Assembly: GCA_028826165.1 (NCBI GenBank)
Contig: JAPDFW010000019.1
Coordinates: forward strand, 1-64,000
Source of the DNA: Anaeramoeba ignava
Lineage: Eukaryota; Metamonada; Anaeramoebidae
Length of the DNA: 64,000 bases
Reading direction: 5' to 3'
Shown here: one piece after another, positions 33,340-46,100 of the stretch
How positions within the stretch are numbered: the first letter of the stretch is position 1
How the letters are laid out: each line of letters opens with the position of its first letter
Notes under the pieces: model-generated
The model's database searches: none
The model's input: the letters and a program-made list of their open reading frames with translations, nothing else
Told to the model about the DNA's origin: nothing
Position numbers and translations under genes: made by a program

Positions 33340-34030
33340 CTTTTTTAATTTTAATTTTGATTTTGATTTTGATTTTGATTTTAATTTATATTTATATTTA
33401 GATTTAGATTTTGATTTTGATATTGATTTAGATTTTGATTTTGATTTTAGATTTTGATTTTGATTTTGATTTTGATTTTGATTTTGATTTTGATTTTGAT
33501 TTTGATTTTGATTTTAATTTAGATTTTGATTTTGATTTTGATTTTGATTTTGATATTGATTTTGATTTTGAATTTGATTTTGATTTTAATTTAGATTTTA
33601 ATTTTGATTTAGATTTTGATTTTGATTTTAATTTTAATTTTAATTTTAGATTTTGATTTTGATTTTGATTTTGATTTTGATTTTGATTTTGATTTTGATT
33701 TTGATTTTGATTTTAATTTTGATTTTGATTTTGATTTTGATTTTGATTTTGATTTTAATTTTGATTTTGATTTTGATTTTGATTTTTGATTTTAATTTTG
33801 ATTTTGATTTTAATTTTAATTTTAATTTTGATTTTGATTTTGATTTAGATTTTAGATTTTGATTTTAATTTTGAATTTTGATTTAGATTTTAATTTTGAT
33901 TTTGAATTTGATATTGATTTTGATTTTGATTTTGATTTTGATTTTGATTTTGATTTTGATTTTAATTTTGATTTTGATTTTGATTTTGATTTTGATTTTA
34001 ATTTTGATTTCGATTTTGATTTTGTTTTTG
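33340..34030. repeat. GATTTT hexamer array between divergent genes
   Basis: About 690 bp of (GATTTT)n with AATTTT and GATATT variants, between the ankyrin-BTB gene (minus) and the vWA gene (plus). It is the reverse complement of the AAAATC unit that encodes NQ runs. Open frames in it (Asp-Phe or Ile-Leu repeats) are not genes. Confidence 0.85.
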
Positions 34031-34097
34031 ATTTTTGTTCTCAATTTAAGAAAAACACGAATTTTGCAAGTTTAAAAAAAAAAAGCAAAAAAAAAAT

Positions 34098-34154
34098 TTT
34101 TTTCATTTTTATTTTTTCATTTTTATTTTTTCATTTTTTTTTTAAAAAGTAACA
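34098..34154 (+). promoter_or_regulatory. promoter of the vWA gene
   Basis: Three TTTTTCATTTTT units then an A-run and AACA directly before the ATG. Confidence 0.45.
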
Positions 34155-35972
34155 ATGGGAGCAGGAGCATCAGGAGCAAAAGGAATAGATAATTTTCGCA
34201 AAGCACTTCAAGAATCAAAAATACCGAACACAAGTTCAATTACGTATCATGGATTATTTTACGAGTATTATTTCTCAACAGGGGAAATTGAAACCGAAAA
34301 AATTTTATCAACAAAAACGATGTGCAGTATAACAGAAAATCCAGTCGATCCAAAAAAGACAGAATACCACGTGGCACTTGCATTAAAGTCGAAGTTTGAT
34401 GGGGAAGGAATTGTCAAGTATGGACGACCGCCGTTGAATTTGGTGTTTGTTCTTGACATCTCTGGATCTATGAGCGGAGGGTTCTATTCGCAGGATAAGG
34501 AATCTGAGCAGCGATTATCGAAATTGGATATTGCGAAAATGTCACTTAAAAATTTACTTAAACATATGAATGATAACGATAATTTTGGATTGGTTGTTTT
34601 TGACACCGAAGCAGAGGTCATCCAGGAACTTCTCCCTTGGAAAGATATCGATAAGGATAAGTTGAATGAGAAAATAAGCGCACTTCGCCCAAGAGGAGGC
34701 ACGAATATGTCAGAAGGAATTACTGAAGCACATTATTTGATTGAACAGTATTATTCCAAATTTAAAAATGAAGAAAAATTAAGTAGAGAGAATAGGATTA
34801 TGTTTTTGACTGATGCACATCCTACTACTGGTGATACTAGTCCAACTGGTCTTATGGGACTTACTGAGAAATACTCAAAAGAACAAATCTATGTCTCTTT
34901 TTTTGGAGTTGGTCTTGATTTTAATACTGATTTGGTTGAGCAAATTACTAATATTGTTGGTGCTAATTATTTTGCTATTTTGAGTTCTTCTGATTTTAGA
35001 AGGAAATTGGATATTGAATTTGATTATATTGTGACACCGATAGCTTTTGATGTTGATGTTCGAGTTGAAGGAGCTAATATTGTGAATGTTTATGGAGCAC
35101 CTGGTTATGATGGAACAAAGAAGGAGCATGATGGGAATATTGCTAAAATTTTAACTGTTATGCCAAGGTATTTTTGGAATGAAAACAAACTAAATTAATT
35201 AATAATTAATTAATATTTATATTTTATATTTAATATTTAATATTTAATATTTGATATTTAATATTTAATATTTTATATTTTATATTTAATACTTTATATT
35301 TTATATTTAATACTTTATATTTAATTAATATTTTATATTTAATATTTAATATTTAATATTTAATATTTTAATATTTAATATTTAATATATTTATATTTAA
35401 TATTTTATATTTAATATTTAATATTTTATATTTTAATATTTAATATTTTATATTTAATTAATATTTTATATTTAATATTTAATATTTAATATTATATTTT
35501 ATATTTATATTTAATATTTAATATTTTATATTTAATATTATATATTTTAATATTCAAATAAAATAGTCATATTAATGAAAGTCAAGAAATTAAAGGAGGA
35601 ACATTTTTATTAGAACTTGATGATTCAGTTAATGATGGATTACCATTCAAAGTTATCATGACATACAAAGATAAATTTGGAAAAGAATACACAGAAGAAC
35701 ATTCAGGAGTTTTCCCTTCATTACAAGAAAATCAAACTCAATTCTTTGAAAATTTAGGTGTTAGAAAAACTGTTTTACTTGTTCGTTATGTTGATTTCAT
35801 CAAATATTTAATTAAATGTCAAGAATCAAATCAAAATCAAACTTTTTCTTTTAATGATGAACAAAAAAAGGAAATTCAAAATTTCATTGATTTTATGGAA
35901 AAAGAAAAAGAAGAATTAAAAGATGATCAACTTGATAATGAAATTCAATGTTTGAAAGATTTTCTCAAGTAA
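34155..35972 (+). CDS. von Willebrand factor A domain protein, probably N-myristoylated
   Basis: Exons 34155-35167 and 35567-35972 join in phase to 472 residues. The N-terminus MGAGASGAKG fits an N-myristoylation signal (Gly2, Ser6), suggesting membrane attachment. A vWA domain (about 95-290) has a complete metal-ion site: DISGSMS, GGTNMSEG and LTDAHPTTGD. The C-terminal part is beta-rich (GGTFLLELDDSVNDG) with a helical, charged end (EKEKEELKDDQLDNE). There is no secretion signal, so it is probably cytosolic, unlike extracellular vWA proteins. The 5' half uses more G/C at third positions than the 3' half. Similar vWA proteins occur in other amoebae; the ligand is unknown. The intron (399 nt) is a TATTTAATATTTAATA array. 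Confidence 0.9.
35168..35566 (+). repeat. repeat-filled intron of the vWA gene
   Basis: 399 nt from GTATTTTTGG to AAAATAG, made of ATTTAATATTTA and TTTTATATTTAA units. Confidence 0.88.
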
Positions 35973-36039
35973 AATCTTAATTGAAATTTTTTTTTTCCGA
36001 TTTTTTTTTAATTGAATTTTTTTTAAAAAAAATAATGAA

Positions 36040-36112
36040 CTTTTCGAACTTTTCATTTTTTTCATTTTTTTCATTTTTTTCATTTTTTTCCAATTTTAAT
36101 TTTAATTTTAAA
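36040..36112 (+). promoter_or_regulatory. promoter of the TBC gene
   Basis: Five TTTTTTCAT units in tandem, then CCAATTTTAATTTTAA before the ATG. Confidence 0.5.
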
Positions 36113-39100
36113 ATGACTGATGAAAAACCAAAAGAAAAACCAAAAGAAAAAATAAATGAAAATTTAATAGAAACAGATGAAAAAGAAAAAGAAAAAGAAA
36201 AAGAAAACCAAGAAGAAAAAGACAAAGAAAAATTATTTGATTATGATAGATATGGATTTTTACTTGATAAAAAGTATATTTTTTCCTTTTAAAAATTAAT
36301 TAATTTTTTTTTTCTAATTTAATCAATTTTTTTTTTACTTTTGAATTAAATAAAGATTGGGTCAAAAAAGAACCACTTCAGAACTTAAAAATGTTCAACG
36401 GGAAGTTGAAAGAGGAACTAAGTGGAGAGAAATGATGGATCAATGGGAGAAATATGCAACTAAAAAAAGTGGTGTTGTAAGTTGATTTTTTTTTGCTTTT
36501 TTTTATAAATAATTTTATAAATAATTTTATAAATAATTTTATAAATAATTTTATAAATAATTTTATAAATAATTTTATAAATAATTTTATAAATAATTTT
36601 ATATATAATTTTATAAATAATTTTATAAATAATTTTATAAATAATTTTATAAATAATTTTATAAATAATTTTATAAATAATTTTATAAATAATTTTATAA
36701 ATAATTTTATAAATAATTTTATAAATAATTTTATAAATAATTTTATAAATAATTTTAATAAATAATTTTATAAATAATTTTATAAATAAATAAAATTTTA
36801 TAAATAATTTTATAAATAATTTAATAATTAATTTTATAAATAATTTTAATAAATAATTTTATAAAATAATTTTATAAATAATTTTATAAATAATTTTATA
36901 AATAATTTTATAAATAATTTTTTAATTTTATAAATAATTTTATAAATAATTTTATAATAAATAATTTTATAAATAATTTTATAAATAATTTATAAATAAT
37001 TTTTTATAAATAATTTTATAAATAATTTTATATTTAATTTTTATATTAAATAATTTTATAAATAATTTTATAATTAATTTTATAAATAATTTTATAAATA
37101 ATTTTATAAATAATTTAATAAATAATTTAATAAATAATTTTATAAATAATTTTATAAATAATTTATAAATAATTTTATAAATAAATTAATAAATAATTTT
37201 ATAAATAATTTTATATTTAATTTTATATTTAATTTTATATTTAATTTTATATTTAATTTTATAAATAAAAATTGAAGCTAAAAAGAAGAATAAGAAAAGG
37301 TATACCAGATAGTTTTAGAGGAGAAGCTTGGATGAAAATATCACAAAGTGAAATATTAAGAGATCGAATGAGAAAAAAAGAAGGAGCTGATTTTTATCTT
37401 AAATTATTAGAAGAAGAAAATGAAGAAGCAAACGCAATTATTGAAAGAGATCTTAATAGAACATTTCCTAAACATGAAAATTATAGAGTTGGATCAGAGT
37501 ATATTTTCTATTTAATCATCAATTTTAATCTAAATTTAAATTTATATTTATTTTCTAAATTTTTAAGACAAAAGAGATTATCTCGTATTCTTCGTGCTTG
37601 GTCAGTTTATAATAAAACTGTTGGATATTGTCAAGGTTGATTTCAAATTTAAATTTAAATTTAAATTTTAATTTTAATTTTAATTTTAATTTTAATTTTA
37701 ATTTTAATTTTAAATTTAATTTTAATTTTAATTTTAATTTTAATTTTAATTTTAATTTTAAAATTTTTATAATTTAATTTTTTTTTAATTTTAATTTTAA
37801 TTTTAAATTTAATATTAAATTTAATTTTTAATTTTAATTTTAATTTTAATTTTAATTTTAATTTTAATTTTAATTTTAATTTTATAAATGAATTTTAATT
37901 TTATAAATGAATTTTAATTTTATAAATGAATTTTAATTTAAATTTTAATATTAATTTTAATTTTAATTTTAATTTTAATTTTAAATTTAATTTTAATTTT
38001 AATTTTAATTTTAATTTTAATTTTAATTTTATAAATGAATTTTAATTTTATAAATGAATTTTAATTTAAATTTAAAAATAGGAATGGCTTTTGTTGCAGC
38101 TTTATTACTTTTTTATCTTGAAGAAGAAGTATAATTAATCAATTTTAAAAAAAAAAACTCAAAACAATTTTTTCTGATTGAAATATAAAATTTTATATTT
38201 AAATAAAGGATGCTTTTTGGACATTTGTTGTTTTAATGGAACAATATCATATGAGCAGATTATATTCAATTGGATTTCCATTATTTCAACAACAATTATA
38301 TCAATGGGATAAACTTTTTGAAAAATTGGATAAGAAAGTTTTTCTTCATTTCCAAGAACAAAGTGTTATGTCTCAAATGTATGGAAGTCGTTGGTTCTTA
38401 ACAATTTTTGCAAATACTTTTTCTTTTCCAATTGTTTTGAGAATTTTTGATATTTTTCTTCATGAAGGAATTGAATTTGTATTTCATGTTGCTTTTGCTA
38501 TTATTAAACTTTTTAGAAGTAATTTCTAATTTACATTCAAAATAAATATTTAAATCCAAAATAAATATTTAAATTCAAAAATATTTAAATTCAAAAATAT
38601 TTAAATCTAAAATAAATATTTAAATTCAAAATAAATATTTAAATCTAAAATAAATATTTAAATTCAAGATAAATATTTAAATTCAAAATAAATATTTAAA
38701 TTAAAAATAAATATTTAAATCAAAATAAAATATTTAAATCAAAAATAAATATTTAAATCGAAATAAAATATTTAAATCAAAAATAAATATTTAAATTCAA
38801 AATATTTAAAATTCAAAATAAATATTTAAATCTAAAAATAAATATTTAAATTCAAAAATAAATATTTAAATTCAAAATAAATATTTAAATTCAAAATAAA
38901 TATTTAAATTCAAAAAATATTTTAAATCAAAAATAAAAATTTAAATATTTAAATTAAAAAAAAAAATTTAAATTAAAAATAAAATTTAAAATAAAATATT
39001 TAAATTCAAAATAAATATTTAAATTAAACTAAAAAATTAAATATTTAAATTCAAAATATTTAAATTCAAAATAAATATTTAAATTCAAAATAAATATTTA

Positions 39101-40368
39101 AATTCAAAAATAAATATTTAAACTAAAAAAAATAAATATTTAAATCCAAAATAAATATTTAAAATAAATTTAAAATCAAAAATATTTAAATCAAAAATAA
39201 ATATTTTAAATATTAAAAATCCCAATTTAAAAATAAATATTTAAATCTAAAAATAAATATTTAAATTCAAAATAAATATTTAAATCTTAAAAATAAATAT
39301 TTAAATCCAAAATAAATATTTAAATTCAAAATAAATATTTAAATTTAAAAATAAATATTTAAAATAAAATATTTAAATATTAAAAATATTAAAAAAAATA
39401 AATTTAAAATTTAAAAATTTAAAATTTAAATCAATTTAAATATTTTAAAAAAAAAAAATATTTTTAATTAAAAAAAATTAAATTCAAAAAAAATATTTTC
39501 AAAAATAAATAAAAATAAAAATTTTTAAATAAAAAAAAAAATATTTAAATTTAAAAAAATAAATATAAAAATTAAAATAAATATTTAAATTCATTTAAAA
39601 TAAATAAATATTTAAATTCAAAAATAAAATATTTAAATTCAAAAAAAAATATTAAAAAATATTTAAATTAAAAATAAAATATTTTTAAAAATAAAAATTA
39701 TTTAAAAATAAATTTAAAAAATTAAAATTTAAAATAAATTTAAATATTTAAAAAAAAAAAAAATTTAAATTAAAATAAAATATTTAAATCCAAAATAAAT
39801 ATTTAAATTCAAAAATAAATATTTAAATCCAAAATAAATATTTAAATTCAAAATAAAATATTTAAATTCAAAAATATTTAAATCTAAAATAAATATTTAA
39901 ATCAAAATAAAAATATTTTAAATATTTAAAAAAAAAATTTTAAATTAAAAATAAATATTTAAATCCAAAATAAATATTTAAATCCAAAATAAAATATTTA
40001 AATCTAAAAATAAATATTTAAATTAAAAATAAATATTTAAATTCAAAATAAATATTTAAATCAAAAATAAATATTTAAATTCAAAATAAATATTTAAATT
40101 CAAAATAAATATTTAAATTCAAAATAAATATTTAAATTAAAAATAAATATTTAAATTAAAAATAAATATTTAAATAAAATTCCTTTTAGAACAAATGTTG
40201 GAAATGCAATTTGAACAATTAGTTCAATTTGTTCAAAATATTAACCTTCAACCAATTGATGAAGATGAATTAATTTCTACTGCAACTTCAATTTCAATTA
40301 AATATAAAGATTTAGCAAGATGGGCAGATGAATATCATTTACAACAAGAAGAACAAAAAGAAAAATAA
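36113..40368 (+). CDS. TBC-domain Rab GTPase-activating protein
   Basis: Seven exons join in phase: 36113-36273, 36356-36476, 37278-37498, 37568-37635, 38082-38128, 38209-38518 and 40190-40368, giving 368 residues. A Lys/Glu leader precedes a TBC domain from about residue 95. It has RRIRKGIPDSFRGEAW, the arginine finger in IERDLNRTFP, the glutamine finger in GYCQG-MAFVAALLL, then DAFWTFVVLMEQY and RWFLTIFA. Both catalytic residues are present, so it should accelerate GTP hydrolysis on a Rab. The last exon adds a helical tail. Three introns are expanded arrays (801, 446 and 1671 nt), so introns make up most of the locus. GYCQG and MAF meet exactly across intron 4, which supports the model. Confidence 0.93.
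36477..37277 (+). repeat. repeat-filled intron 2 of the TBC gene
   Basis: 801 nt of a very regular 12-bp unit ATAAATAATTTT after GTAAGTTGATTT, becoming more varied (TATTTAATTTTA) toward the 3' splice site. The sense strand is nearly G-free. Confidence 0.9.
37636..38081 (+). repeat. repeat-filled intron 4 of the TBC gene
   Basis: 446 nt of AATTTT hexamers with occasional ATAAATGAATTTTA units. Confidence 0.88.
38519..40189 (+). repeat. repeat-filled intron 6 of the TBC gene
   Basis: 1671 nt of AAATAAATATTTAAATTC and related units of about 16-18 bp between the GT at 38519 and the AG at 40188-40189. It contains no credible reading frame. Confidence 0.88.
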
Positions 40369-40594
40369 AAATGGAAAAAAAAAATTTTTAATTCAAATTG
40401 AAAAATTTCCAAATTATTTTTACTTTTCTTTTTTTTGAATTGAAATTGATCTTCTTCTTCTTTTTGAAATTAAATAAAAAACCAATTATTTTCTCTTTTT
40501 ATTTTTCCTTTTTTATTTTTAATTAAAAGTTGTCAAAAAAAAAGCAAAAAAAAAAGAGAGAAAAAAATTTTCTTTTTTTTTTAAATTTTTTTTT

Positions 40595-40616
40595 TCATTT
40601 TTTTGCTTTTCTTCTT
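40595..40616 (+). promoter_or_regulatory. promoter of the CDP-alcohol phosphotransferase gene
   Basis: TTTTTCATTTTTTTGC immediately before CTTTTCTTCTT and the ATG. Confidence 0.4.
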
Positions 40617-43105
40617 ATGACAAAAAAGTTACCAATTATTTACAAACCTTCTTATTTAACAGAAGAAAAACTTCAAAACATTGCTAAAAACAAATATAAC
40701 GGAAAAGATAATTCAATTCTTTATCGATTTGTTTTTGGTCATTTTTATAATTTTTTGGTGAATCATGTTATTCCTTCTTGGGTTGCGTAAGTTTTCTCTT
40801 TTCAAAATTTATTTACAAATTTATTTACAAATTCATTTATAAATTTATTTACAAATTTATTTACAAATTCATTTACAAATTTATTTACAAATTTATTTAC
40901 AAATTTATTTATAAATTTATTTACAAATTTATTTATAAAATTATTTACAAATTTATTTATAAATTTAAATACAAATTTATTTACAAATTTAAATTCAAAT
41001 TCAAATTCAAATCCAAAAATCAAATTCAAATTAAAATTTATTTATAAATTTATTTATAAATTCAAAATCCAAAATTCAAAATCCAAAAATCAAATCAAAA
41101 TTTATTTATAAAATTAAATCTAAAATCAAAATCAAAAATCAAATTCAAAATTAAAAATTATAAAATTCTTTTTATTTAGACCGAATTTGGTTTGTGGATT
41201 CTTTTAAAAGTTCAAAAATTAAATACTTAAAACAAAAAAAAACGATTTTTTAGATTACTTTTATTGGATTCCTATTTCAAGTAATTAGTTACATTGTTGT
41301 TTGGATTTATTCACCTTCTATGAACAAAGAAATGCCAAGTTGGGTTTATTTTTTCACAGCATTTTGTCTTTTTGTGTATTTTACATTGGATAATTGTGAT
41401 GGAAAACAAGCAAGAAAAACCAATTCATCAACTCCATTAGGTCAACTCTTTGACCATGGTAATTTCTTTATCAAATCCTTAATTGAATAACACTTGCTCA
41501 TAATTCCTTTTTGTATTTTTTATTAGGTTGTGATTGTATAACAACATCTGTAAATTTTCTTTTGATTTTTTGTTGGAATTCTTTTCCTAATTTAATATAA
41601 TTTACAGCTTATTTTACAAAATCTTTGCGCAACTATTCAAGCTGGAGCTTCGGTTCGTTTTGCAATGTTTCTTTTAATGGGAGTTCCTATTTTTTATTTT
41701 GCTACTTGGGAAGAGTAATTGTTATTTTTATTAATTCTATATAATGAATTATTTTTTTTTCACCTTTTTAAAAATTAATTGGAAAAATTTTGTTCTTTTT
41801 TCTTTTAGATATATGACAGATTATTTTTATCTTCCAGAATTAAATGGACCTGATGAAGGTTTATTTTTGATTACTGTTATGTTTATTCATGGTGGATTTG
41901 GTATTGATTATTTATTTCTTTTTATTTTTCTTTCAAAAAATCTAAACAACAAAAATTTATTCCACTTTTTCTTTTTCTTTTTCTTTTTCTTTTTCTTTTT
42001 CTTTATTTAGATCCTAATTTTTGGAAAAAATCAACTTTTGGAATTGAAAATTTTAATTATCTTTTTGTTTTTACTTTGTTTTTATTTGTTGTTACTGCTG
42101 CTGGAAAGTTTGAATTTTAAAGATTAATTTAAAAAGCAAAAAAATTGATTAGAAATTAATCAAAAATTTTTTTTTCTGTTTTTAATTAGCTTTAAAAATG
42201 CTATGAAAGGTGATCATTTTAAAGAAAGTTCTAAGTTATACATTTTCAAGTCTCTTTCACCATGTTTCTTAACATCATTATTTGGATCTTTATGGATTTA
42301 TTTTAGATTTGAATTATTTTTAAAGCATCCTCGACTTGTTATGACATCAATTGGTTTTATTTTTGCAAACATTAATGTATTTATTTCAAAATCGGATAAT
42401 AATTTATTTCAATATTTTATTTAATAATTTAATATTTTATTTCAAAATCGGATAATAATTTGTTTTTAATATTTTATTTTAAAATTTATTTTATTTATTT
42501 TAATATTTTATTTCAAAATCGGATAATAATTTATTATAATAATTTATTTAATATTTTATTTTATTATTTTATTTTAATTATTTTAATATTTTATTTAATA
42601 TTTTAATAATTTATTTTAATATTTTATTTTAAAATCGGATAAATATTTATTTTAATATTTTAATAATTTATTTTAAAATTTTAATATTTTAATAATTTAT
42701 TTCAAAATCGGATAAATATTTATTTTAATATTTTAATAATTTATTTTAAAATTTTAATATTTTAATAATTTATTTCAAAATCGGATAAATATTTATTTTA
42801 ATTATTTTAATATTTTAATATTTTAATAATTTAAAAATTGTAATAATTTTAGTTACGAGTTTTAGTTGCACATGTTTCAAAAGATTTTGGTAATTGGTAT
42901 ATCAAAAAAAGATTTTTAATGCTTTTCGCAATTCCTATTGCTTATTATCTTTTTGGTTGGATTGTTATTTCTGAAGAAACATTTTTACGTTTTTATGCCT
43001 TCTTTTAATGTTCTTTCTTTCTTACATTTTGGTTCTTCAATTGCTTATGAAATTAGTGATCATTTAGGAATCAAAATTTTCAAAATTAAACCAAAAGAAA
43101 ATTAA
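40617..43105 (+). CDS. CDP-alcohol phosphotransferase (choline/ethanolamine type), 3' frameshift
   Basis: Nine exons join in phase: 40617-40786, 41180-41189, 41254-41458, 41527-41549, 41608-41714, 41809-41900, 42011-42107, 42190-42376 and 42853-43008. The signature DG-x2-AR-x8-G-x3-D-x3-D is complete (DGKQARKTNSSTPLGQLFD, then HGCD), split by intron 3. The layout matches choline/ethanolamine phosphotransferases, the ER multipass enzymes that transfer phosphocholine or phosphoethanolamine from CDP to diacylglycerol. Several hydrophobic membrane segments follow. Exons 2 and 4 are only 10 and 23 nt. As read, the frame stops at TAA 43006-43008 (348 residues). One fewer T in the run 43003-43006 would add about 32 residues, including YEISDHLGIKIFKIK, which resembles the family C-terminus, ending at 43105. 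Substrate choice cannot be decided from sequence. Confidence 0.9.
40787..41179 (+). repeat. repeat-filled intron 1 of the CDP-alcohol phosphotransferase gene
   Basis: 393 nt; after GTAAGTTTTC come 12-bp TTTATTTACAAA units, then AATTCAAA and AAAATCAAA variants. The unit resembles the arrays at 1-2187 and 6717-7400. Confidence 0.87.
42377..42852 (+). repeat. intron 8 of the CDP-alcohol phosphotransferase gene, with a repeated ATCGGATAA element
   Basis: 476 nt of TAATATTTTATTT units containing at least six copies of TTTCAAAATCGGATAA (near 42385, 42445, 42510, 42630, 42705 and 42775). The CGG is conspicuous in otherwise A/T-only sequence. Confidence 0.85.
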
Positions 43106-43124
43106 TTTCAAAAAAAAAACAATT

Positions 43125-43194
43125 TTTATTTTCATTTTTTTTCATTTTTCCATTTTTCATTTTTTTCTTTTCTTTTTTTCTTCTTTTTAAAAAA
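43125..43194 (+). promoter_or_regulatory. promoter of the RhoGEF gene
   Basis: TTTTCATTTTTTTTCATTTT followed by CCATTTTTCATTTTTTTC in an 89-bp intergenic gap. Confidence 0.45.
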
Positions 43195-46100
43195 ATGGGA
43201 AATAAAAATCAAAATCAAAATCAAAATCAAAATCAAAATCAAAATCAAAATCAAAATGAAAAAAAACTTCCACAAAAAAGTCAAAGTGTTGAACCAAATG
43301 AAAGAATACATTTTCCAACTTCGAATCAAAAACTACAATCAAAAAGTAAAAGTGTTCAAACAAAAAAAAAATCAATAATTAATGAAAATGATCATTATAA
43401 ATGGCATCTTGAAATGCAAAAAAAATATGAACAAGAACAAGAACAAGAATTAGAAATTCAACAAGAATCGGTTGCTATTTCAATTCAAGAAATGATTCGA
43501 ATGAAAGTTTCACGTCGAAATTTCCTTAATTCTTTTTCATATCTTCTTAATTTTCAATCAAAAATTAAAGCTTTAAATCAAAGAAATTCTTTTAAATTTA
43601 ATTCTCAAAATGTTTTGGTTATTCAGTCTTATTTTAGAATGAAAAATGAGTTTAAGAATTTTCAAAATGAAAAAAGAATAATGAATACAATTGAAAATAA
43701 AATAAAAATGAAAAGAGAAACGGATGAATTTAAAACAAGTAAAATTTTAATTTTAATTTTAAATTTTAATTCTAATTCTAATTCTCATTTTTTAAAAAAG
43801 CTTTAAAGAATATAAAAGTTATTCAAACTCAAATTAAAATGAAAAATGCAGAAAATCATTTCAAAAAAAGTAAATTTAATCAAAAATTTAAAAATAAAAA
43901 GTTTGCTAGTTCAAATTTATTAAAAAAACAAACAAAAAAAAAACAAGAACAAAATTCTGCTTTAGTTTTCCAATCTTTTACAAGAAATCATTTTATAAAT
44001 CAAATTTATAATTTCAAAAAATTAAAACACAGAACTTCTGTTGCAAAAGAATTACTTGAAACAGAAGAAACTTACGTTAGATTTTTAAAATTATTAGTTG
44101 TAGATATTATTCAACCTTTAGAGAATTTAAAAATACTTTCTCAAACAGAAATTCGAGGTATTTTTAGTTGTGCAAAAGAAATTCTTTTTGCAAATACAAT
44201 GTTTCTTGAAAAATTTCGCAAAATTATTTCAAATTGGAATGCGGATTCATTAATTAGTTCATGTTTTGATACAAATGTAAATTTAGGTTATTTTAGGAAA
44301 TGATTAGATTTATTTTTGAATCAACTTAAATTGTTTTCTTTTATTAGGTTAATATTTTTAAAATGTATTCATTATTTATCAATAATTTTGAACAATCAAG
44401 AGCATTAGTTCTTCAATCAATGAAAAAAAATTCAAAATTTTCTGCTTTTTTGAATAATAAACTTGATGATCCAAAATTTGAGAATCAAAATCTTGAATCC
44501 ATGTTGATTATGCCTGTTCAAAGATTACCAAGATATGTAAATTTAAATCAATTTTAAATCAATTTTAAATCAAATTTAAATCAATTTTAAATCAATTTTA
44601 AATCAATTTTAAATCAATTTTAAATCAATTTTATATCAATTTAAATAAATTTTATATCAAATTTAAATCAATTTTAAATCAAATTTAAATCAAAATTAAA
44701 TCAATTTTAAATCAAATTTAAATCAAATTTATATCAAATTTAAATCAATTTATATCAAATTTAAATCAATTTTATATTAATTTTATATTAATTTTAAATC
44801 AATTTTAAATCAATTTTAAATCAAAATTAAATCAAATTTAAATCAATTTTAAATCAAATTTAAATAAAAATTAAATCAAATTTAAATCAAATTTAAATCA
44901 ATTTTAAATCAATTTTAAATCAAATTTAAATCAATTTTAAATCAAATTTAAATCAATTTTAAATCAATTTTAAATCAAATTTAAATCAAATTTAAATCAA
45001 TTTTAAATCAAATTTAAATCAATTTTAAATCAATTTTAAATCAAATTTATATCAAATTTAAATCAATTTTAAATCAATTTTAAATCAATTTTATATCAAA
45101 TTTAAATCAATTTTAAATCAATTTTAAATCAATTTTAAATCAATTTTATATCAATTTTAAATCAATTTTAAATCAATTTTAAATCAATTTTAAATCAATT
45201 TTAAATCAATTTTAAATCAAATTTATATCAATTTTAAATCAATTTTAAATCAAATTTAAATCAATTTTATATCAATTTTAAATCAATTTTATATCAAATT
45301 TAAATCAAATTTAAATCAATTTTAAATCAATTTTAAATCAATTTTATATCAAATTTATATCAAATTTAAATCAAATTTAAATCAAATTTATATCAATTTT
45401 AAATCAATTTTAAATCAAATTTAAATCAATTTTAAATCAAATTTAAATAAAAATTAAATCAAATTTAAATCAAATTTAAATCAATTTTAAATCAAATTTA
45501 AATCAAATTTAAATCAAATTTATATCAATTTTAAATCAAATTTAAATCAAATTTATATCAATTTTAAATCAATTTTATATCAAATTTATATCAATTTTAT
45601 ATCAATTTTAAATCAAATTTTAAATCAAATTTAAATCAAATTTAAATCAAATTTAAATCAAATTTAAATCAATTTTATATCAATTTTAAATCAAATTTAA
45701 ATCAAATTTATATCAATTTTAAATCAATTTTAAATCAATTTTATATCAATTTTAAATCAATTTTAAATCAAATTTATATCAAATTTAAATCAAATTTAAA
45801 TCAAAATTAAATCAAATTTATATCAATTTTAAATCAAATTTAAATCAAATTTAAATCAAATTTAAATCAATTTTAAATCAAAATTAAATCAATTTTATAT
45901 CAAATTTAAATCAAATTTAAATCAATTTTAAATCAAATTTAAATCAATTTTAAATCAATTTTAAATCAAATTTAAATCAATTTTAAATCAATTTTAAATC
46001 AAATTTATATCAATTTTATATCAATTTTAAATCAATTTTAAATCAATTTTATATCAAATTTAAATCAATTTTAAATCAAATTTAAATCAATTTTATATCA

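Noticed and set aside
25973-34030. Mobile-element ends in the hexamer arrays
   Set aside because: No terminal inverted repeats, target duplications or transposase/reverse-transcriptase motifs were found in or near them.
33435-34152. Asp-Phe and Ile-Leu repeat frames between the ankyrin and vWA genes
   Set aside because: Translations of a GATTTT hexamer array in three frames.
36493-36765. 90-residue FINN-repeat frame
   Set aside because: Inside a TBC-gene intron; exact 12-bp repeat.
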